From: an uncultured Bacteroidales bacterium | Lineage (GTDB): Bacteria; Bacteroidota; Bacteroidia; Bacteroidales; Paludibacteraceae | DNA length: 5,041 nucleotides | NCBI GenBank assembly: GCA_945787425.1 | Contig: CALZHO010000085.1 | Coordinates: 1-5,041, forward strand | Direction of reading: 5' to 3' | Part shown: positions 1 through 5,041 of the stretch, piece by piece | Position numbering within the stretch: the first letter of the stretch is position 1 | How the letters are laid out: the number at the start of each line of letters is the position of its first letter | Notes under the pieces: model-generated | What the model was told of the DNA's origin: nothing | The model's database searches: none | The model's input: only the letters and a program-made list of their open reading frames with translations | Translations under genes and position numbers: made by a program

Positions 1-1
1 G

Positions 2-637
2 TTGTTGGACTCAGCTGAAGTGATGCAACGCTTGAACGACAAAACGTATCTGGCACAATTCGGCATGACACCACAAACAGCTGTCTGCCTATTTATTCCA
101 AATACATATGAAGTGTATTGGACAATGAGTGCCGACCAACTCTTTGCACGTATGTACAAAGAATACAAGCGTTTTTGGAACGAAGAGCGCCTTGCCAAAG
201 CCAAAGCCCTGGGGTTGACCCCTGTAGAGGTAGCCACGCTGGCATCTATTGTAGCATCGGAAACCAATAAGACCGCAGAACATCCGTTGATAGCATCGTT
301 GTACCTCAATCGCCTGCGCAAAGGCATTGCGATGCAGGCATGTCCCACCGTGATTTATGCTGTAGGTGATTTCTCTATCCGCCGCGTACTGAAACGTCAT
401 CTGCGCATTGATTCACCCTATAATACCTATACCCATCAGGGACTGCCACCTGGTCCTATCCGTCTGGCACGTCCAGATGTGATAGATGCCGTGCTGAATG
501 CACCCAAGACGGATTACCTGTATATGTGCGCCAACCCCGATTTCTCAGGCACGCACGTGTTCTCCTCCAGCTACAGCAAACATAGCGCTGTGGCAAGGCA
601 ATACCAGCGGGAACTGAATAAGAGAAGGGTGATGTGA
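2..637 (+). CDS. mltG: Endolytic murein transglycosylase MltG (YceG family), C-terminal part, 5' end outside the window
   Basis: MltG is a membrane-anchored lytic transglycosylase that cuts nascent peptidoglycan glycan strands internally and helps set their length. The 211 visible residues match the C-terminal catalytic part of the family. A FIPNTYEVYW motif lies at residues 31-40 (numbered from base 2). The catalytic block LASIVASETNK lies at 80-90, where E87 is in the position of the conserved catalytic glutamate. NRLRKG follows at 103-108, PTVIYAVGDF at 115-124, SPYNTY at 138-143 and GLPPGPI at 147-153. Full-length relatives are about 340-350 residues, so the N-terminal membrane segment and the first part of the periplasmic region are missing; the TTG at base 2 is only an internal leucine codon, not the start. 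The gene ends in TGA, with a second in-frame stop (TAG, 641-643) one codon later. One oddity is cysteine C114 where most relatives have aspartate before PT. The reading frame is otherwise intact. Family assignment is secure; species-level detail is not. Confidence 0.95.
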   Translation: MLDSAEVMQRLNDKTYLAQFGMTPQTAVCLFIPNTYEVYWTMSADQLFARMYKEYKRFWNEERLAKAKALGLTPVEVATLASIVASETNKTAEHPLIASLYLNRLRKGIAMQACPTVIYAVGDFSIRRVLKRHLRIDSPYNTYTHQGLPPGPIRLARPDVIDAVLNAPKTDYLYMCANPDFSGTHVFSSSYSKHSAVARQYQRELNKRRVM

Positions 638-681
638 GGTTAGAGGTTAAAGGTTAAAGGTTAAAGGTTAAAGGTTAAAGG
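637..681 (+). repeat. Tandem heptamer array, unit AGGTTAA, between mltG and uvrB
   Basis: Five perfect head-to-tail copies of AGGTTAA run from 644 to 678. They are preceded by one imperfect copy (AGGTTAG, 637-643) that begins on the last base of the mltG stop codon, and followed by a partial AGG (679-681). The array therefore fills nearly all of the 52-bp gap before uvrB and stops 8 bases short of its ATG. Because the unit is 7 bp and contains TAA, stops fall in all three forward frames; the reverse complement (TTAACCT) also contains TAA, so the reverse strand is closed as well. The final AAAGG (677-681) could serve as a weak ribosome-binding element for uvrB, but that is inference. My recollection is that short heptameric intergenic arrays of this kind occur in Bacteroidales genomes; their role is not known to me. 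Confidence 0.97.
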
Positions 682-689
682 CTCAGAAT

Positions 690-2705
690 ATGTACCGCCT
701 TAGTTCTACATACCAGCCCATGGGTGATCAGCCCGAAGCAATCCGCCAACTGGCGGACGGCCTGCGTATGGGAGCAGAGGCACAGACGCTACTCGGCGTG
801 ACAGGTTCGGGCAAGACCTTCACAATAGCTAACGTGATAGCCCAAGCGAATCGCCCTACGTTGATTCTCAGCCACAACAAGACCCTCGCCGCCCAGCTCT
901 ACAGCGAGATGCGCCAGTTCTTTCCACATAATGCGGTGGAATACTTCGTTTCCTACTACGACTACTACCAACCCGAAGCGTATATCCCCTCCACCGATAC
1001 CTATATCGAAAAAGACCTCTCCATCAACGAGGAGATTGACCGATTGCGATTGAGTGCGATAGCGGCACTGCTGAGCGGACGGAAGGATGTGATTGTCGTC
1101 TCATCCGTGAGCTGTTTGTACGGCATTGGCAACCCGCAGGACTTTAGCCAGTCGTGTATTACGGTTGAGAAGTACAAACCCTTCAAACTGGAGGCATTGC
1201 TGCATGCCCTGGTAGAATCGCAGTACGTGCGCAACGACAATGAACTGACACGTGGTCGCTTCCGCGTGAAGGGCGACATAGTGGATATAGCACTCGCATA
1301 CGCCGATTATGTATTGCGCATCGAGTTCTTTGGCAACGAGATAGATGCCATCACCACGCTGGATATGGTAACGCTGGACGTGATAGATGAGTTTGATACC
1401 TACAATATCTACCCCGCTACGATCTTCTGCACCAATCCCGACAAGGTGGCAACGGCTATGGCACAAATCAAATTGGATTTGGCTAATCAGGTGATGCATT
1501 TCCAAGAGATAGGCGAACCGCTCTATGCCAAGCGCATAGAGGAGCGCGTGAAATACGATTTGGAGATGATTCAGGAGTTGGGGTACTGCTCAGGCATCGA
1601 GAACTATAGCCGCTATTTTGATGGTCGTGAGGCGGGTACACCGCCGTACTGCTTGCTGGATTATTTCCCCAAGGATATGCTGTTGGTGATCGATGAGAGT
1701 CACGTTACTGTGCCGCAGATTCATGCCATGTTCGGTGGTGATAAAGCGCGCAAAGACAACCTCGTGCAATATGGGTTCCGCCTACCTGCGGCGCGCGATA
1801 ACCGCCCATTGACTTTCGATGAGTTTGAGCAAAAAACAGGTCAGACCATCTACGTATCGGCTACGCCTGCGGACTACGAGCTGAAGCGTTCGGAGGGAGT
1901 GGTGATAGACCAATTGATTCGTCCTACGGGATTACTGGATCCAGAAATAGAAGTGCGCCCATTGGATCATCAGGTGGATGACCTGATGGAGGAGATACGC
2001 CAGCGTGTGGAGCGCGAGGAGCGCGTGCTGGTGACTACCCTCACCAAACGCATGGCAGAAGAGATGGACGAATACCTACGCCGCTACGGTGTGCGTTCGG
2101 CGTATATCCACTCGGATATTGATACGCTGGAGCGTGTACAAATCATGGAAGATCTGCGCCGCGGATTATATGATGTATTAGTAGGAGTGAATCTGTTGCG
2201 CGAAGGATTGGACTTGCCCGAAGTGTCGCTGGTGGCTATACTGGATGCCGACAAAGAGGGCTTCTTGCGCGACCATCGTTCACTCACCCAGACCGCAGGT
2301 CGTGCTGCGCGCCATGTGAATGGACATGTGATTATGTACGCCGACCGTATCACGCGTTCCATGCAAATGACAATCGACGAGACCAACCGTCGCCGTGCCA
2401 AGCAGATGGCATACAACGAAGCGAATAACACCACCCCTACGGCTCTCAACAAGAAGATTGAATCCAGTCCGCTGATAGCCCTCATGCGCAAAGAACAAGA
2501 GGAACAACAGGTGCTGGAGAAGAAAATCCAGGAGGGCTGGAAGACTGCCGCATGGCAGCAATACAACGCCAAAGACCTACGCAAAGCGATTGATAAACAA
2601 CGCAAAGCGATGTTGGCAGCGGCGAAAGACCTCAACTTTGATGTGGCAGCACGCCTGCGCGATGAACTGCTGCAAATGGAGGATAAGTTGCAGGCGATGG
2701 AGTAG
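690..2705 (+). CDS. uvrB: Excinuclease ABC subunit B (UvrB), complete
   Basis: UvrB is the damage-verifying ATPase of cytoplasmic nucleotide excision repair; it receives DNA from UvrA and recruits UvrC for the dual incision. At 671 residues it is close to the E. coli protein (673). Visible motifs, in order: Walker A GVTGSGKT (36-43); the tyrosine-rich beta-hairpin YDYYQPEAY (90-98) that clamps DNA; the UvrA-interacting domain (roughly 155-250); Walker B-like DESH (335-338); SATP (390-393); [10 protein letters not shown] (499-508); the arginine-finger motif QTAGRAARH (534-542, R538 and R541 kept); the YAD (550-552) and RRR (567-569) linker motifs; and a C-terminal UVR domain (about 628-667) for UvrC contact. 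The ATG at 690 is preferred because the family's N-terminal Tyr-x-Pro-x-Gly-Asp-Gln-Pro block begins at residue 8; starting at the next ATG (720) would cut into it. No Bacteroidetes promoter (TTTG, then TAnnTTTG) is visible in the 52-bp gap, so read-through from mltG is plausible. No key residue is missing. Confidence 0.99.
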   Translation: MYRLSSTYQPMGDQPEAIRQLADGLRMGAEAQTLLGVTGSGKTFTIANVIAQANRPTLILSHNKTLAAQLYSEMRQFFPHNAVEYFVSYYDYYQPEAYIPSTDTYIEKDLSINEEIDRLRLSAIAALLSGRKDVIVVSSVSCLYGIGNPQDFSQSCITVEKYKPFKLEALLHALVESQYVRNDNELTRGRFRVKGDIVDIALAYADYVLRIEFFGNEIDAITTLDMVTLDVIDEFDTYNIYPATIFCTNPDKVATAMAQIKLDLANQVMHFQEIGEPLYAKRIEERVKYDLEMIQELGYCSGIENYSRYFDGREAGTPPYCLLDYFPKDMLLVIDESHVTVPQIHAMFGGDKARKDNLVQYGFRLPAARDNRPLTFDEFEQKTGQTIYVSATPADYELKRSEGVVIDQLIRPTGLLDPEIEVRPLDHQVDDLMEEIRQRVEREERVLVTTLTKRMAEEMDEYLRRYGVRSAYIHSDIDTLERVQIMEDLRRGLYDVLVGVNLLREGLDLPEVSLVAILDADKEGFLRDHRSLTQTAGRAARHVNGHVIMYADRITRSMQMTIDETNRRRAKQMAYNEANNTTPTALNKKIESSPLIALMRKEQEEQQVLEKKIQEGWKTAAWQQYNAKDLRKAIDKQRKAMLAAAKDLNFDVAARLRDELLQMEDKLQAME

Positions 2706-2708
2706 CAA

Positions 2709-2736
2709 ATGTAGGATGCCAGATGCGGGAAGCCAG
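2709..2736. repeat. Degenerate 7-bp-periodic tract (two 14-bp copies) in the uvrB/addB convergent gap
   Basis: The 38-bp gap between the two stop codons reads as four degenerate heptamers: ATGTAGG (2709-2715), ATGCCAG (2716-2722), ATGCGGG (2723-2729) and AAGCCAG (2730-2736). A, G and G are invariant at unit positions 1, 3 and 7. Read as 14-mers, 2709-2722 and 2723-2736 agree at 11 of 14 bases. It may be a decayed heptamer array related in kind, though not in sequence, to the one before uvrB; chance is a real alternative at this length. No hairpin followed by a T-run is present, and the only inverted match is a 4-bp GCAA/TTGC pair (2705-2708, 2737-2740), so I do not call a terminator here. Confidence 0.45.
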
Positions 2737-2743
2737 TTGCTAA

Positions 2744-5041
2744 TTATTTACACAGCGCGGCAAAGGCGCAGTGCTCGCAGCGTTTGCTGACAGTGGTCGG
2801 AGCAAACGGCAAGGCAGGGTCGAAAATCTCTTGAAGGAGGTTGGTCAATCCCTCGATGAACGCATGCTTCATCTCTTCATTCCAAACAAAACAGGTATTT
2901 CCCTTCTGATGGACAAGTGTCTGCACCTCGTCTGTCTTCGCCATCTGGCGCACAGGATAGATATGCGGTGCAATATGCGACGCCTGACGCAGCAGTTGTG
3001 GGGCGTGGTGCTCCAATAAGTAGCAATAGAGCATGGTCTGGAGTGCCTTGTCCTGATTCTCCACACGATCGAAGATATGCTCCATATCGCGGTACTCCAT
3101 TTGGGCTTTACCCGTCTTGTAATCAATCACCCGCAGTGTGTCGCCTTGTCTGTCGAGGCGGTCGATATAACCATAGAAAAGCACGTCACCTACCTTAGGC
3201 ACGGATAGCGTATGGCGTACTTTTTGTTCGCCATTGAGATAGGTGAAAGGCGCCTGTTGCTGGTCGTAGAGCAATATATAGCGCACATAATTCTTGACAA
3301 TGAGGGTCGCCAATAGGTCGGTGCGGATAGCATCGATAGGCAACTGATCCCAGCGCTCCTCTGTGAGTGAGTCCAGGATAGACTGAATGTCGGCGGAAGT
3401 GACGATACGGTTGATGTAGGGCTTGTATAGCTGCTGTATGATAGCATGCAGCACAGTACCCTGTGTGGCTTCGGAGGTGACAACGTCCTCCTCTTGTTCG
3501 GGTTCGTGAATGCCCAGCACATAGCGATAGAAGAACTTCTTTTGGCAGAAGAGATAGGTATTCATCGCCGAAGCGGAGAACCCTCGCTGCTGCGCCTCAG
3601 AGAGCTGCTGCAATACCGCCTCATCTTTGCTGATGTCGGTAGGTTTGGGTGCAGGGGAGGAGAGGGCGTTGATGACATTCACCTGCTGGATATTCACGCT
3701 GTATTGCCATTGCAGTTGATAGAAATAGCGCGACACTTCGCCTGAGTGTTGGTCATCGGCTACCGCATTGGTGATGAACCATACGCGCTTAGCGTATGAC
3801 AGCATGCGGTAGAAATTATAGGCAAAAATAGCATCCTGCCTCTCGGGGGTTGGCAGTCCAAACCCGCGGCGGAGGATATACGGAATAAAACTATTATTGT
3901 GTGCGCGACCCGGATAGAGGTCATCGTTGAAGCCCGTGATGATGAGGTTGTCAAAGTCTAATGCGCGTGTCTCCAGCACACCCATGACCTGCAAGCCGTC
4001 CAGCGGTTCGCCTGTGTAGGGGATAGTGCTCTGCATGGTCAGCATACGCAGTACTTGCATGACCGCCTCAGCGGAGATAGGAATCTGGGGATATTGCACC
4101 AGTGCAGTCTCCACCATATCCAATGCCTTGGTGAGCAGGTAGCAGGCTTCGCTGTTGGCTGGCGTGCGCATGTCGCTGAGGCGTTGGCGCAGGGCGATAG
4201 TCATCTCCGCACCTGTTGCAGGCATGGGTGAGAAATACTGCTCGGGATAGGCAATGGGCATATACAATTCCGAAGCGCGCAGTGGGTAGCCCATTGTGAC
4301 GTTGATTTTCTGTACCCCCTCAGGGAAACAGTCGAGCAACGGAATAAGCAGTTGCTCATCGGGCAGTACAACCGCCGTACGCGTATAGTCGGTGGTCAGT
4401 GGCGTGTCTTTGGGGTAGAGTTCGTTCAATACATGATACACCTCGCGTGCCTCGCCCACGGTGGAATCCACCGATAGCAGGGTGATGGTCGGACGTTCGG
4501 TGCTGGTGCGATTAGGAACCTCATAGCGCGAAGGGAAAGTGCGCAGGTTATCTTCGCGGAAGAGCGAAGCTCGGTTCTCTGGGTCGGAGAGATAGGTGTC
4601 CTCGTAATCGAAATAGAAGTCGGCAGAACCGCGGTCGCGCAGATGAATCAGCAACTGGCGCTCTGACTCGGTGAGGGCATTGAAGCCCACAAACACATAG
4701 TGCTGCTCAAAAGCACTATCGGGTATCTGATGCCAATGCTCCAGCACATGGCGATGGAGCAGGCCTTCGTATGCCAGTTGGTCGGACAGGAGACTATCGC
4801 GTAGCCCTTGATAGAGCGGATAAAGCAGCTCCCATGTGCGGATGAAACGGCGATGTAGTTGGTTGTCGTTCTTGTCGATGGCGGCATAGAAGTCACCCCA
4901 GAACTTCTTGATAGCATTGCGTTGCGTGTCGGTTAGCGATAGAAAGTGATCATCAATATCGTGCACATCTTTTACCGCTTCATATAAGGCTTCTACGTTG
5001 GAAACCAGATGATTGTCTATCTCCGAGAAGTCAGCTAACAT
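2744..5041 (-). CDS. addB: AddB-like helicase/PD-(D/E)XK nuclease subunit, C-terminal 765 residues, 5' end outside the window
   Basis: AddB pairs with the UvrD-like helicase AddA to resect double-strand breaks for homologous recombination in the cytoplasm. Numbering from the edge ATG: residues 1-190 look like the helicase-1 region, and about 190-450 like helicase-2, with LETRALDFDNLIITGFNDDL (356-375) and a GLPTPERQDAIFAYNFYRML block (395-414). A linker leads to the nuclease domain (488-765). There, SAMNTYLFC (491-499) gives the first iron-sulfur cysteine, C499. H532 is the motif I histidine, and GYIDRLD (624-630) precedes VIDYKTGK (638-645), so the likely catalytic residues are D627, D640 and K642. 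QTMLY (668-672) follows, and the final CX2CX5C (C755, C758, C764) completes the cluster signature one residue before the end. Bacteroidetes relatives are, from memory, over 900 residues, so the first few hundred, with any Walker A, are missing, and the ATG at 5039-5041 is probably internal. It could be annotated only as a PD-(D/E)XK nuclease family protein; the AddB name rests on domain order and the cysteine pattern. Confidence 0.9.
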   Translation of the reverse strand: MLADFSEIDNHLVSNVEALYEAVKDVHDIDDHFLSLTDTQRNAIKKFWGDFYAAIDKNDNQLHRRFIRTWELLYPLYQGLRDSLLSDQLAYEGLLHRHVLEHWHQIPDSAFEQHYVFVGFNALTESERQLLIHLRDRGSADFYFDYEDTYLSDPENRASLFREDNLRTFPSRYEVPNRTSTERPTITLLSVDSTVGEAREVYHVLNELYPKDTPLTTDYTRTAVVLPDEQLLIPLLDCFPEGVQKINVTMGYPLRASELYMPIAYPEQYFSPMPATGAEMTIALRQRLSDMRTPANSEACYLLTKALDMVETALVQYPQIPISAEAVMQVLRMLTMQSTIPYTGEPLDGLQVMGVLETRALDFDNLIITGFNDDLYPGRAHNNSFIPYILRRGFGLPTPERQDAIFAYNFYRMLSYAKRVWFITNAVADDQHSGEVSRYFYQLQWQYSVNIQQVNVINALSSPAPKPTDISKDEAVLQQLSEAQQRGFSASAMNTYLFCQKKFFYRYVLGIHEPEQEEDVVTSEATQGTVLHAIIQQLYKPYINRIVTSADIQSILDSLTEERWDQLPIDAIRTDLLATLIVKNYVRYILLYDQQQAPFTYLNGEQKVRHTLSVPKVGDVLFYGYIDRLDRQGDTLRVIDYKTGKAQMEYRDMEHIFDRVENQDKALQTMLYCYLLEHHAPQLLRQASHIAPHIYPVRQMAKTDEVQTLVHQKGNTCFVWNEEMKHAFIEGLTNLLQEIFDPALPFAPTTVSKRCEHCAFAALCK

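Noticed and set aside
2..4. TTG at base 2 as a true start of the mltG gene
   Set aside because: The family needs about 130 more N-terminal residues including a membrane anchor, and the frame is open to the window edge; the codon is an internal leucine.
637..681. CRISPR-like or telomere-like array
   Set aside because: The unit is only 7 bp with no spacers, so it is not CRISPR. The likeness of TTAAAGG to eukaryotic telomere repeats (such as TTTAGGG) is superficial, and the array sits between two bacterial genes.
1101..1505. 134-codon open frame on the - strand inside uvrB
   Set aside because: Antisense to the conserved UvrB domain 2 region, with no recognisable domain; treated as a shadow frame.
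2084..2635. 183-codon open frame on the - strand inside uvrB
   Set aside because: It lies fully antisense to the intact, motif-complete uvrB, its translation is low-complexity-like (Ser/Arg/Cys rich) and resembles no family I know. It is a shadow of uvrB codon usage.
720..2705. Alternative uvrB start at the ATG at 720
   Set aside because: It would remove the first ten residues, including the conserved Tyr and Pro of the N-terminal block just before GDQP; the ATG at 690 gives the usual family N-terminus and length.
2705..2740. Intrinsic terminator between uvrB and the AddB-like gene
   Set aside because: The only complementary arms are GCAA and TTGC, 4 bp with a 28-base loop, and there is no T-run after either side.
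3190..3522. 110-codon open frame on the - strand overlapping the AddB-like gene in another frame
   Set aside because: It overlaps the nuclease domain coding sequence, and its translation is serine/threonine/proline rich without motifs. There is no frameshift in the main frame that it could repair.

Overview
The window looks like ordinary chromosomal DNA of a member of the Bacteroidota, most likely Bacteroidales. This is inferred from the Bacteroidetes-type wording of all three proteins, the lack of strong Shine-Dalgarno sites, and the heptameric intergenic repeat. I cannot name a genus from the sequence alone.

Layout: (1) positions 2-637, + strand, hold the C-terminal part of an MltG endolytic transglycosylase whose 5' end lies outside the window. 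(2) Positions 637-681 are a tandem array of a 7-bp unit (AGGTTAA) that fills almost all of the short gap before the next gene. (3) Positions 690-2705, + strand, hold a complete, intact uvrB (671 aa). (4) Positions 2706-2743 are a 38-bp gap between convergent genes. It has no convincing terminator but shows a faint 7/14-bp periodicity. (5) Positions 2744-5041, - strand, hold the C-terminal 765 residues of an AddB-like protein (inactive-helicase-like region plus PD-(D/E)XK nuclease with a four-cysteine iron-sulfur signature). Its 5' end lies beyond the right edge.

How the genes relate: uvrB (nucleotide excision repair) and the AddB-like gene (double-strand break end processing) are both DNA repair genes and converge tail to tail. 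mltG (peptidoglycan chain-length control and termination) lies upstream of uvrB on the same strand and may be co-transcribed with it, since I see no Bacteroidetes-type promoter in the gap. There is no functional link between MltG and UvrB that the sequence would support.

The window is almost fully coding, and no stretch over 300 bases lacks a gene. I found no RNA gene, CRISPR array, insertion sequence or phage gene, and no evidence of a previously undescribed system. The least expected structure is the heptamer array at 637-681, together with the weaker 7-bp-periodic tract on the other side of uvrB.
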